In this document: piece by piece, positions 1 through 5,792 of the stretch
Position numbering within the stretch: the stretch's first letter is position 1
Layout: each line of letters opens with the position of its first letter
IMG/VR virus record: IMGVR_UViG_3300021598_000592
Location: 1-33,926 of that record
Strand: one strand, 5' to 3'
DNA length: 33,926 nucleotides
Source of the DNA: a virus
Position numbers and translations under genes: made by a program
The notes under the pieces: model-generated
Databases searched by the model: none
What the model was told of the DNA's origin: nothing
The model's input: only the letters and a program-made list of their open reading frames with translations

Positions 1-550
1 GTACAGGCAATTGATAAATTCTTTTCATTGGACCCTCCAATATTTTCATATCAGGAACGTGCGTACCACTACCTGACCAAAACAACCTAACTTTGTCAGA
101 TTCGATTTTATTATCCAAGAACTGTTCTTCTCCATATGGCAAAGCATTGGGAAGTATTTCCACGTTCTTATTGTACTTGTATATTTCATCAGCCAATCTT
201 TCATGTGTGCAAGTGTTTAGATCAGCTTCTCTGATATACTCAATAATCTTTTCTGTGATGCCGTTTTGCTTATATCTTTCATACAGAATATGACTCGGAT
301 CAAGCTGCCAATAATCATCATTGTCAACCACTAATTTAAAACCATGCTTTTTTCTCCAATGCTTTATATCTTCTAAAGTGACACCAACCAAAAACCTGTT
401 CATCAGGAATATATCATAGTTATTATCAACTGCCTCATCAGATAGCATATCTGTGATCATTGCATATTCCTTTTTCATGTGTGCAACAGGCATGATTATT
501 CTGTGATAACCAACACCTGACTGTGGTGAAGTGACTGCAAGTATTCTCAT
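1..550 (-). CDS. Glycosyltransferase, partial (C-terminus beyond window)
   Basis: The protein starts MRILAVTSPQSGVGYHRI and stays open to base 1, giving about 183 residues without a stop. Seen: a Rossmann-like N-terminus, the block VVDNDDYW near residue 75, then VEILPNALPYGEEQF and LFWSGSGTH, which is the linker and start of the second domain of a GT-B fold like the family 4 glycosyltransferases. Such enzymes transfer sugar from a nucleotide-sugar donor; in a phage the target could be its own DNA, a virion protein or host surface glycan, and the sequence does not say which. Its ATG overlaps the stop of the 93-residue gene upstream (ATGA), so it is probably translationally coupled at the end of the replication operon. 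The acceptor and the C-terminal donor-binding residues lie outside the window. Confidence 0.8.
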   Translation of the reverse strand, partial: MRILAVTSPQSGVGYHRIIMPVAHMKKEYAMITDMLSDEAVDNNYDIFLMNRFLVGVTLEDIKHWRKKHGFKLVVDNDDYWQLDPSHILYERYKQNGITEKIIEYIREADLNTCTHERLADEIYKYNKNVEILPNALPYGEEQFLDNKIESDKVRLFWSGSGTHVPDMKILEGPMKRIYQLPV

Positions 551-828
551 TTTTTTGGTCTTCCTCTTTTTTTAATAGTAACGGAATGCGTTAATGTTTG
601 TACTTCCTCTTGTGGTAAACTAAAATAATATTTATATAATCTGTAAACCATATCCATAACACAGCTGCTGCACCACTTAGTTAATACGAATTGTGGATCA
701 AGATATTGCCTGTAAATATGTTCATACATATTAAGTAATTGAATATCTAAATTGCGTACATATCCATTCTCAACTGTGTGCCAATTAGCAATGTGTTCTT
801 CTAAATAGTCTTTGTGTTCTTGTTTCAT
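547..828 (-). CDS. Hypothetical protein with basic GRP tail
   Basis: I do not recognise a family. The 93-residue protein is rich in Tyr, Trp and His in its first half, has a WCSSCV segment near residue 52, and ends in KKRGRPKK, which resembles an AT-hook core (GRP flanked by basic residues). An AT-hook would bind the minor groove of A/T-rich DNA, so a DNA-binding role is possible but inferred only from the tail. The gene overlaps its upstream neighbour by 4 bp and the downstream glycosyltransferase by 4 bp, so it is a co-translated operon member. Confidence 0.7.
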   Translation of the reverse strand: MKQEHKDYLEEHIANWHTVENGYVRNLDIQLLNMYEHIYRQYLDPQFVLTKWCSSCVMDMVYRLYKYYFSLPQEEVQTLTHSVTIKKRGRPKK

Positions 829-1058
829 GATATAAGGTTTTGAAATTCATCGAATGTCATTAATGTTATGATAGTTGAACCGCCTATGTAAATCTCTGTA
901 TATTCAATCTCGTTATTCCAAACAGGATGTGCCCCATGAAAATTTAAAAGCAAAAAAGGCACAACATCCAATTCCCTCCAATCAAATTCAATGTCAAGGT
1001 CTTTGTTTCTTCTCGTTTCCTCTGTATGGTAAAGTATATTTATTAAGTACCCATTCAT
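825..1058 (-). CDS. Hypothetical protein
   Basis: A 77-residue acidic protein of unknown family. Visible features are an acidic/aromatic stretch (DLDIEFDWRELDVVPF) and a C-terminal half rich in Ile and Thr that could be a small beta structure. No metal motif, signal peptide or membrane segment is seen. It overlaps the sigma-like gene upstream by 4 bp (1055-1058) and the next gene by 4 bp, so the reading frame is supported by position rather than by homology. Confidence 0.65.
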   Translation of the reverse strand: MNGYLINILYHTEETRRNKDLDIEFDWRELDVVPFLLLNFHGAHPVWNNEIEYTEIYIGGSTIITLMTFDEFQNLIS

Positions 1059-1531
1059 TGTCTGATCTTTTTCTTCAATTCTTTTTTAGTTTGATTCAGA
1101 GTCCGAATGATACTCATATACGGAATGCCTGTCTGTCGGCTTAGTTCCCTCGCATTTTTATTAAAATCAAATGTGTAAAGCTTGAATATTTCCTTTTGAT
1201 ACCAATACAGATTTTCTAAATGATCAATGACCTCAATTTGTTCGTGTATTTCATCAGCCTTTTCAACCGGTGTCAGTTCCTCAAAGTTCCTGTAGTTTTT
1301 ATAAAACTTGTTTTTAGTTGACTGAACAAGATTGAGCATGATTCGTACAATGTAAAATTTAAGCTGTTTTTTATTGTATAGTTCAATCAACTTTTGATCT
1401 TCAATCTCTGCTATTATCAGGAATAGTTCACTCCGCAAATCATCCTGCATTTCAACAGGCTTCATTCTTTTAAGCACTTCGTTTAAGTCCTGAGAATGCC
1501 ACAGTTCGGTTAATATTCCGCTTTTGTCCAT
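1055..1531 (-). CDS. Sigma-70-like / sigma-related regulatory protein
   Basis: A 158-residue protein organised like a minimal sigma factor. Residues about 30-80 (DDLRSELFLIIAEI, then KKQLKFYIVRIMLNLVQ) match the helix pattern of region 2 in ECF-type sigma factors. An acidic linker follows (EELTPVEKADEIHEQIEV), and residues about 125-157 form a helix-turn-helix resembling region 4 (ARELSRQTGIPYMSIIRTL) with a lysine-rich end. It probably binds host RNA polymerase or DNA to drive phage transcription, which is inference. It lies in the replication/early operon between the nuclease (22 bp overlap) and small genes. It could instead be a sigma-fold transcription regulator lacking true promoter recognition. 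Confidence 0.6.
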   Translation of the reverse strand: MDKSGILTELWHSQDLNEVLKRMKPVEMQDDLRSELFLIIAEIEDQKLIELYNKKQLKFYIVRIMLNLVQSTKNKFYKNYRNFEELTPVEKADEIHEQIEVIDHLENLYWYQKEIFKLYTFDFNKNARELSRQTGIPYMSIIRTLNQTKKELKKKIRQ

Positions 1532-1869
1532 TTGTTCAAAATTGGATTTTTACCTTGCTGTGTGCAAATAAAAGCTATTCCTCCACAATCAATAACATCG
1601 TTCAGCCTTTCAATCTGTTCTTTGCTTAACCTGTCCCCTATTTTTTTGACCTCAATCGCAACATATAAACCTAACTGATTATATCCCTGAAGATCTGCCC
1701 ATCCTTTCTCTATTGTTCCTTTTCGCCTCCTGACCGGTATATTGTTTACCCTGTTTAGCCTCATACCAAGTCTTTCCCCTTCTAACTTCGCCCATTTTGT
1801 CAGGTCGGAAGCAGTCAGTTCTTTGGATGATTCCACAATGTGGGCAGTCTGTTTTTCCCCTTTTGCCAT
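1510..1869 (-). CDS. VRR-NUC domain nuclease (Holliday-junction-resolvase-like)
   Basis: A 119-residue protein whose second half matches the VRR-NUC fold of the PD-(D/E)XK superfamily. Asp59 lies in KGWADLQG, Glu73 and Lys75 in VAIEVKKIGDRLSKEQ, and Gln85 follows, in the order D...ExK...Q. Family members cut branched or flapped DNA, so this one likely acts in phage replication or recombination, consistent with the annealing protein and replication genes upstream. The ATG at 1869 lies 50 bp after the preceding stop, and its first 190 bp overlap another open frame that starts with a zinc ribbon. It overlaps the sigma-like gene by 22 bp. Confidence 0.8.
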   Translation of the reverse strand: MAKGEKQTAHIVESSKELTASDLTKWAKLEGERLGMRLNRVNNIPVRRRKGTIEKGWADLQGYNQLGLYVAIEVKKIGDRLSKEQIERLNDVIDCGGIAFICTQQGKNPILNKWTKAEY

Positions 1870-1915
1870 TATGAATTGTGACAGTATAAATTTTTTGACA
1901 ACTTGAACACCTCAT
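1679..1915 (-). CDS. Zinc-ribbon small protein overlapping the nuclease gene
   Basis: A 78-residue frame beginning MRCSSCQKIY, with a second pair CPHCG near residue 25, i.e. two CxxC knuckles typical of a small zinc ribbon. Its ATG is 4 nt after the stop of the 223-residue gene, the spacing expected for the next gene of this tightly packed operon. Its last 63 codons run in another frame over the start of the VRR-NUC gene and look like random basic sequence. So either the genes truly overlap, or the zinc ribbon is the real N-terminal part of the nuclease joined by a frameshift or a sequencing error, or this frame is spurious. Confidence 0.45.
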   Translation of the reverse strand: MRCSSCQKIYTVTIHNGKRGKTDCPHCGIIQRTDCFRPDKMGEVRRGKTWYEAKQGKQYTGQEAKRNNRERMGRSSGI

Positions 1916-1919
1916 AAAA

Positions 1920-2591
1920 TTAAATTAATTTATTGAAATATTCTGCAACTGCCATTCTTCGACAAGCCAATTCCATGTGTTCATCATCTTCTAAAAGCCT
2001 ATTCATTTCCTTTCTTTCTTTATGTGATGCGTATTGATACTGCCTTCTGATCGCCTCCTCTGTTCTTTTCAACGTTCCTTCAACATCTGTTATGTGACCT
2101 CTTTTGTGGATAATTTTAAAACACTTGAGTCCCATAAAAATATGATTCCAATCTTTATTTCTTTTGTAAATGTCTAAACTCATTTTTAAAACCTCATCAT
2201 CATCCATTTGTGGGGCAGCCAATTCTTTCTGTGGCTCAATTTTTTCTTCTATTCTGTATTTATATGCCCAACGTGCATAACTGCTCATTAATCTCGAAAG
2301 ATATAAAGCTGAAAAGTTCTGATAGGTTTCAGGATTTTCATCCAACTTGTCTTTGATCATTAAGTCAAAAGCCAATTCAAATTCGCCAATAGGTAAATTT
2401 GCGTAATCTACCTTGACCATTTTTGCCATGTAATTCATTTCAAATTCGCTCGGCAACCTATCTCCTTTCACTCCCAATAAAATCATAGCTTTTGTAAGTA
2501 TATCAAAAATTTCTTGGGTTGAGGAGTCCATAAGTTTTGGAGTCTTCTTCGCTGCTAATAGAATTTTTGAGTCGTTCATACCATTGCTCAT
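1920..2591 (-). CDS. Hypothetical replication-module protein
   Basis: A 223-residue, helix-rich charged protein that I cannot place in a family. It ends with a long basic/acidic helical stretch (residues about 165-215). It follows the winged-helix replication protein, and such pairs often consist of an initiator and a helicase-loader-like partner, but no Walker motif is visible, so that role is only a guess from context. The A-rich leader before the ATG at 2591 favours that start. Using it, the gene overlaps the upstream gene by 89 bp; internal Met codons at 2579 and 2531 would shorten the overlap. Confidence 0.7.
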   Translation of the reverse strand: MSNGMNDSKILLAAKKTPKLMDSSTQEIFDILTKAMILLGVKGDRLPSEFEMNYMAKMVKVDYANLPIGEFELAFDLMIKDKLDENPETYQNFSALYLSRLMSSYARWAYKYRIEEKIEPQKELAAPQMDDDEVLKMSLDIYKRNKDWNHIFMGLKCFKIIHKRGHITDVEGTLKRTEEAIRRQYQYASHKERKEMNRLLEDDEHMELACRRMAVAEYFNKLI

Positions 2592-3240
2592 ATTGTTCTT
2601 TTTTAGTTTTAGGTGATTTAAAGTTATTGTTAAAGTTAGAATTATTTATCCAAACAGCTAACATTTTTTGTTTCCAATTTTTTACAGGTTTCCCTTTGGA
2701 ATCTTTCCAATCAGCCACATCATAATACTCGAATGCCTTTTTAGCTGCTTCTATTGTACTGCCTTTTTCTAAAAAATAATCTTCAACCTCAGAAATTGAT
2801 GGCTTTTGTACACACTTAGTATTTTGTATTAAATTAGTCTTTTGTAATACATTAGTATTTAGTATATGAGCACTTTCACCGAACTCGGTAATTTCCGAAG
2901 TCGGGTTTTCCGATTCTCGGTTTTTCTCTATCTCGGCAGGTATATCATAAACAACATGGTTCCAACCTACAAACCTTCCTGTCTTTTGATCATGAACCTT
3001 TACAGATAAAATATATCCTTTTTTTTGCAGGTTTTTAAATGACTTGTCAATTGATCCTTTTTTATCAGGTAAACTATTGTATAAATTTTGCTTATATATT
3101 ACCCAATCTGAAGGCAATGATAAAAGGTAACTTAATAAACCTTTATCTTCAAGTGACAAATCTTTTGACTTAATCACTTCGTTTGATAGAGTGGTAAACC
3201 TTTCGGTTGTTCTGCTTTTTACTATTTGTCCTGTATTCAT
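2503..3240 (-). CDS. Winged-helix replication protein (DnaD/replisome-organiser-like)
   Basis: The chosen start (ATG at 3240) gives 245 residues beginning MNTGQIVKSR. An upstream in-frame ATG at 3285 lies inside a terminator-like hairpin and is less likely. The N-terminal domain (FTTLSNEVIKSKDLSLEDKG, then LLSYLLSLPSDW, KGSIDKSFKNLQKKGYI) is a helix-turn-helix followed by a wing, the pattern of phage replication initiators and replisome organisers. A low-complexity Ser/Thr/Asn linker follows. The C-terminal part (VEDYFLEKGSTIEAAKKAFEYY, then DWKDSKGKPVKNWKQKM) resembles the DnaD/DnaB-like C-terminal module that contacts DNA and helicase. It probably marks the origin or recruits the host helicase. 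The exact partner is inference. Confidence 0.7.
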   Translation of the reverse strand: MNTGQIVKSRTTERFTTLSNEVIKSKDLSLEDKGLLSYLLSLPSDWVIYKQNLYNSLPDKKGSIDKSFKNLQKKGYILSVKVHDQKTGRFVGWNHVVYDIPAEIEKNRESENPTSEITEFGESAHILNTNVLQKTNLIQNTKCVQKPSISEVEDYFLEKGSTIEAAKKAFEYYDVADWKDSKGKPVKNWKQKMLAVWINNSNFNNNFKSPKTKKEQYEQWYERLKNSISSEEDSKTYGLLNPRNF

Positions 3241-3250
3241 AAATAAAAAA

Positions 3251-3289
3251 CCCAACGGGATTGGAAGTGGCTTTTCCGCACCCATTGGG
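3251..3289 (-). terminator. Terminator- or attenuator-like hairpin
   Basis: On the minus strand a 9-bp stem (CCCAATGGG at 3289-3281 with CCCGTTGGG at 3259-3251, one G-U wobble) encloses a 21-nt loop that holds a second 4-bp stem (GGAA/TTCC). A run of six T follows at 3250-3245, ending five bases before the ATG of the replication protein. The form is that of an intrinsic terminator, but its place in the leader of a gene points to attenuation or control of ribosome access. Seen in sequence; function not tested. Confidence 0.5.
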
Positions 3290-3309
3290 ATAGTCTTAAA
3301 TATTTTATA

Positions 3310-3330
3310 AATGATGAAGCCACCATCATT
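3310..3330. repeat. Perfect inverted repeat (7-bp arms)
   Basis: AATGATG and CATCATT arms are separated by a 7-nt loop between the DnaA-like gene and the replication gene. It lacks a T run, so it is not a terminator by itself. Its place just upstream of an attenuator-like hairpin suggests an operator or an mRNA stem; no evidence decides which. Confidence 0.4.
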
Positions 3331-3348
3331 TTTACAAAGATAATAAAA

Positions 3349-3774
3349 TTAAATTAATTGCAACTTTGAATCTATTAATATTTTTGCCTGACTGAATTTT
3401 TCAGCAAACAATTCATCAACATCAACTAAATTTTTGCAGGTCTTAATACTATGCAGGACAGTTGTATGATGTGCTCCTGTACTAACGTGCTCTCCAATAT
3501 CCTTTAAAGTTAAGTCTGTATATTGCCTTAAAAAGTAAACTGCACAATGCCTTGCATCCTTTACTCTTTGCCTTCTGGATGCTTCCTGACAATTAGTATT
3601 AAACACCTCATTAACAATTGATATAATTTCATCTGCAGGTCTACGTTTATGCCTTGCAACTCTTTCAACTACAGGGAAATTGTCCAATAATTTTTCAAGT
3701 TTGCTAATCATTTCATAATGATCTTTGATGAGAGTTTGTATAGATAATCTCGTAATATTTTGTTCTTGTTTCAA
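3349..3774 (-). CDS. Orphan DnaA domain IV (DNA-binding) protein
   Basis: A 141-residue protein containing the DnaA C-terminal DNA-binding domain without the AAA+ ATPase domain. Residues about 48-112 read IISIVNEVF, then SRRQRVKDARHCAVYFLRQY, LTLKDIGEHV and GAHHTTVLHS; the last block is the DnaA signature, with the recognition helix ending in HHTTV. The N-terminal 45 residues are helical and basic. In DnaA this domain binds TTATCCACA-type boxes. A free copy could mark the phage origin, compete with host DnaA or act as a regulator. Iteron-like repeats beginning TTATC lie about 1.9 kb away at 5668-5700. It overlaps the SSB-like gene by 4 bp. Confidence 0.85.
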   Translation of the reverse strand: MKQEQNITRLSIQTLIKDHYEMISKLEKLLDNFPVVERVARHKRRPADEIISIVNEVFNTNCQEASRRQRVKDARHCAVYFLRQYTDLTLKDIGEHVSTGAHHTTVLHSIKTCKNLVDVDELFAEKFSQAKILIDSKLQLI

Positions 3775-4001
3775 AATGGTAAATTTTCGGTTTCTGAATT
3801 TTGTTTATCTTCTCTTATTTTGTCATATATGACATAGAACTCATTTCCATATTTGTCCAATTTTTTAGATAAAAAACAAACATACTTTTTATATGAGTCT
3901 GCATCTTTAATGGCAAGTTCAAGGTAATCACCGTTTTTGCCTTTCTTTTTTGTTAGGTAGATTCCTTTAGCGAAGTTCGGTTTCTGTGAGTTCTGTTCCA
4001 T
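3771..4001 (-). CDS. Small protein with SSB-like C-terminal tail
   Basis: A 76-residue protein with a strand-rich core (KGIYLTKKKG, YLELAIKD, YKKYVCFLSKKL, NEFYVIYDKI) followed by a short polar tail ending ENLPF. The length and strands could fit a minimal OB fold, and the tail resembles the acidic D-[LI]-P-F end by which SSB proteins bind partners. It sits between the annealing protein and the DnaA-like protein, where an SSB is plausible. This is inference from pattern; I do not recognise the family. It overlaps both neighbours (35 bp with the 66-residue gene, 4 bp with the DnaA-like gene). Confidence 0.6.
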   Translation of the reverse strand: MEQNSQKPNFAKGIYLTKKKGKNGDYLELAIKDADSYKKYVCFLSKKLDKYGNEFYVIYDKIREDKQNSETENLPF

Positions 4002-4167
4002 TTGTTATTTGATTTAAAAATTTAGCTTCCTTTGTTGGGTTCATATCCCAATTGTCTAATGTAGTCATCAATTCCTGAAATCTATCCTCTGAATACCAGA
4101 TATGATGATAGATTTTAGCAACAATGACCATCCTTTCCTGTGGGGGGAGTTTTTGATAAGAGTTCAT
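3967..4167 (-). CDS. Hypothetical small protein
   Basis: The start at 4167 (MNSYQKLPPQ) is chosen because its ATG overlaps the upstream stop as ATGA; a longer frame from 4245 would run far into the upstream gene. The 66-residue product is helical, with aromatic and His residues (KIYHHIWYSEDRFQ) and an acidic end. No domain is recognised. It is a co-translated member of the replication operon. Confidence 0.65.
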   Translation of the reverse strand: MNSYQKLPPQERMVIVAKIYHHIWYSEDRFQELMTTLDNWDMNPTKEAKFLNQITNGTELTETELR

Positions 4168-4529
4168 AATATTTGCATTTTTGCTTTTTCGTAAGAGATT
4201 AAAGTTCTGATGGCATCTATCTGGTGAACAGATGCTGAGTTGCATCTTTCAAATCCTGTTTTTACCCTATTCCAATCCTTTGCCTTAGCCTTTATCATCA
4301 TGTTAAAGGTTGATGCTGAGTATTTATCCAATAGCTCAAGATTGACTTTACATTCGATATCAACCACCTCATCAATTTTGTATTGGCATTCAGTCAGGTA
4401 CTGCCCTGATCTTGTCATTAAAATTGTCAGGTTGTTTAATCTCTCAATAAGTTCCTCTATTTCTTTTGGCATAGGCTGCTCAAGATATTTGATCATCCTT
4501 TGGTAGTGCTCATTGTACTTCTCTAACAT
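4164..4529 (-). CDS. Hypothetical helical protein
   Basis: A 121-residue, charged, mostly helical protein with probable coiled-coil segments at residues about 20-60 and 95-120 (EIEELIERLNNL; CQYKIDEVVDIECKVNLELL). It is placed immediately after the annealing-protein gene, which it overlaps by 20 bp. In phages this slot often carries a recombination accessory protein or nuclease, but I see no catalytic motif and no known family. Confidence 0.65.
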   Translation of the reverse strand: MLEKYNEHYQRMIKYLEQPMPKEIEELIERLNNLTILMTRSGQYLTECQYKIDEVVDIECKVNLELLDKYSASTFNMMIKAKAKDWNRVKTGFERCNSASVHQIDAIRTLISYEKAKMQIL

Positions 4530-5103
4530 TCTTTAAAGTTTTTTTAATATCTGATTGTGAGTAATTTAAACCCATGCTGATTCTGTCCTGATCCTGAATC
4601 TGATTCATGTTAAGGTTAATAAGAGCCTTTTCATATTCAGCCTTTGTTTTAATGCTGCTAATCCTGACTGCCAATTGCTCCTTTTGTCTTTCCTCATATG
4701 TTGTAGTTTCTAAAAGAGTTAGCAAATACATTCTGCCTTCCTCGTCTATTTCCTCAACTCTATTAACTGCCTTCTGGACTTCATCAGCAGATGCAATTCC
4801 TGCATCTATTCCGATATTAGCCATTGCACAGGCTCTACCCACAGCAGAAGTTTCAGCATTTTCCAGAGCAGATGTGTGATTAACTTCTCTGTAGTTGTCA
4901 GACTCTATTTCCTGAGCGAGTCCTGTGTAAATGTAATCTCTTTCTGCCCCATGAATTGTCAACTTTGCTTTTACTACCCACATTTTTCTTTCTGGATAAT
5001 ACTGATAATCGCTTTCAATGTTGTACTCATAATTGTCATTTAGCCATTTAATTCTTTCGTGGACAGGTACATAGTCCTTCCCTTTGATTTTTACTGTGTT
5101 CAT
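4510..5103 (-). CDS. Single-strand annealing protein, ERF/Rad52-like
   Basis: The start at 5103 (MNTVKIKGKDY) lies one base after the preceding stop and gives 197 residues. The central block SALENAETSAVGRACAMANI followed by GIDAGIASADEV is the hallmark of phage single-strand annealing proteins of the ERF/Rad52-like type (TSAxGRAL...GI...IASADE). The N-terminal beta region (IESDYQYYPERKMWVVKAKL) precedes it, and the C-terminal 70 residues are helical. Such proteins coat single-stranded DNA and anneal complementary strands in recombination-dependent replication. Nuclease and SSB-like genes in the same operon fit this. The exact subfamily cannot be fixed by eye. Confidence 0.75.
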   Translation of the reverse strand: MNTVKIKGKDYVPVHERIKWLNDNYEYNIESDYQYYPERKMWVVKAKLTIHGAERDYIYTGLAQEIESDNYREVNHTSALENAETSAVGRACAMANIGIDAGIASADEVQKAVNRVEEIDEEGRMYLLTLLETTTYEERQKEQLAVRISSIKTKAEYEKALINLNMNQIQDQDRISMGLNYSQSDIKKTLKNVREVQ

Positions 5104-5104
5104 T

Positions 5105-5314
5105 TTATGTTGTTTTAAGTGATTTATTAATGCCCCAAAAAGCACCTGCAAAAAATATGTCTGTTATATCCAATGAATTTAATTCATGTTCAAATATAGC
5201 AACAACAGTATTTTCTGTTTGCACTTCAAATGTAACTTTATCTTTAAATTGATTCTTGATGTATTCCTGTGCGGAAGTTGGGATGTAAAGTCTATTGGTT
5301 TTCATATATGCCAT
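5105..5314 (-). CDS. Hypothetical small protein
   Basis: A 69-residue protein of unknown family; an alternative start at Met4 (5305) would leave a shorter overlap with the upstream gene. Visible are a Tyr/Ile-rich first half (NRLYIPTSAQEYIKNQF) and a hydrophobic C-terminal stretch (ITDIFFAGAFWGI) too short and polar-flanked for a confident membrane helix. Its stop is one base before the annealing protein's ATG. Confidence 0.55.
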   Translation of the reverse strand: MAYMKTNRLYIPTSAQEYIKNQFKDKVTFEVQTENTVVAIFEHELNSLDITDIFFAGAFWGINKSLKTT

Positions 5315-5549
5315 TGTTTAAGATGATACAAAGAGAATCCAATGCATTTTGTGAAATAACTTTCAGGTAGTGATGAAACGGAAGTTGACCAAGATCGTGA
5401 TTAACAAACCAACCGATTGCTGTTTTGTAAACATCGGCAATGTCATTGTCTTTAATTAATCTGAGAAGTTCCTTTTCTGTGAGGAAACAATTGATGTAAT
5501 CGCCACCAATCAGGTGGTAAACATCGGATTTGATGTGTTTTAATTGCAT
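5292..5549 (-). CDS. Hypothetical protein, first gene of replication operon
   Basis: An 85-residue protein (MQLKHIKSDVYHLIGGDYIN...) with no recognised domain. It is the first gene after the TATATTTG promoter candidate and has a leader of about a dozen bases carrying CCCACTTATT directly before its ATG, shared with three other start sites in this genome. As the first gene it could be an early regulator, but nothing in the protein, such as a helix-turn-helix, supports this clearly. Confidence 0.65.
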   Translation of the reverse strand: MQLKHIKSDVYHLIGGDYINCFLTEKELLRLIKDNDIADVYKTAIGWFVNHDLGQLPFHHYLKVISQNALDSLCIILNNGIYENQ

Positions 5550-5568
5550 AATAAGTGGGTTTAGAGTT

Positions 5569-5576
5569 CAAATATA
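5569..5576 (-). promoter_or_regulatory. Promoter candidate of the replication operon
   Basis: TATATTTG on the minus strand matches the Bacteroidota -7 element TAnnTTTG exactly. The -33 position (expected TTTG about 19-21 bases upstream) holds only a T run, so the match there is weak. The predicted start lies about a dozen bases before the ATG at 5549. The same element followed by a CCACTTATT leader occurs before 26901 and 27576. Confidence 0.6.
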
Positions 5577-5667
5577 AACCTTATTTTACAATTAAAAAAA
5601 TATATTTTCAGAAAAATCCATGCAAATTGTCCTGTAAATATTATAAAAACATGGACATCGTGATCCG

Positions 5668-5700
5668 TTTATCGCTCATTATCGGCTCATTTATCGCTCA
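5668..5700. repeat. Three contiguous 11-bp iteron-like repeats
   Basis: The copies are TTTATCGCTCA (5668-5678), TTATCGGCTCA (5679-5689) and TTTATCGCTCA (5690-5700). The outer two are identical. The spacing of 11 bp is about one helical turn, so a bound protein would line up on one face. They start with TTATC like a DnaA box. Candidate origin iterons or operator, inferred from position beside the replication operon. Confidence 0.55.
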
Positions 5701-5761
5701 GAAAGTGCCATTTATGACACATTATGTAGTAAGGAAATCAGGGCAAAGCTGACATATGCAC

Positions 5762-5792
5762 TAAAAAAGAAAGCCCCTGTTCCTACAAGGGC
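5762..5792 (-). terminator. Intrinsic terminator of the structural operon
   Basis: On the minus strand GCCCTTGT and ACAGGGGC (5792-5785 and 5780-5773, one U-G pair) form an 8-bp stem around the loop AGGA, followed by the T-rich tract TTTCTTTTTTA. The stop codon of the spanin gene (5785-5783) is inside the hairpin. It separates the structural genes from the replication operon. Confidence 0.8.

Larger units (their letters stand above)
5550..5782. other. Non-coding junction between structural and replication modules
   Basis: About 230 bp without a credible gene on either strand; the short plus-strand frame here has no homology-like features. It holds the operon promoter, a T/A-rich tract, an inverted repeat (TCCATG 5617-5622 / CATGGA 5650-5655), three contiguous 11-bp repeats (5668-5700) and, at its high-coordinate edge, the T tract of the structural-operon terminator. 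This composition fits a control region or replication origin. Confidence 0.6.

Noticed and set aside
3967-4245. Longer start (4245) for the 66-residue gene
   Set aside because: It would extend 78 bp into the upstream gene, whereas 4167 gives an ATGA overlap.
5555-5752. Plus-strand frame of 65 codons in the non-coding gap
   Set aside because: No recognisable domain, opposite strand to all genes, and it spans the iterons and control elements.
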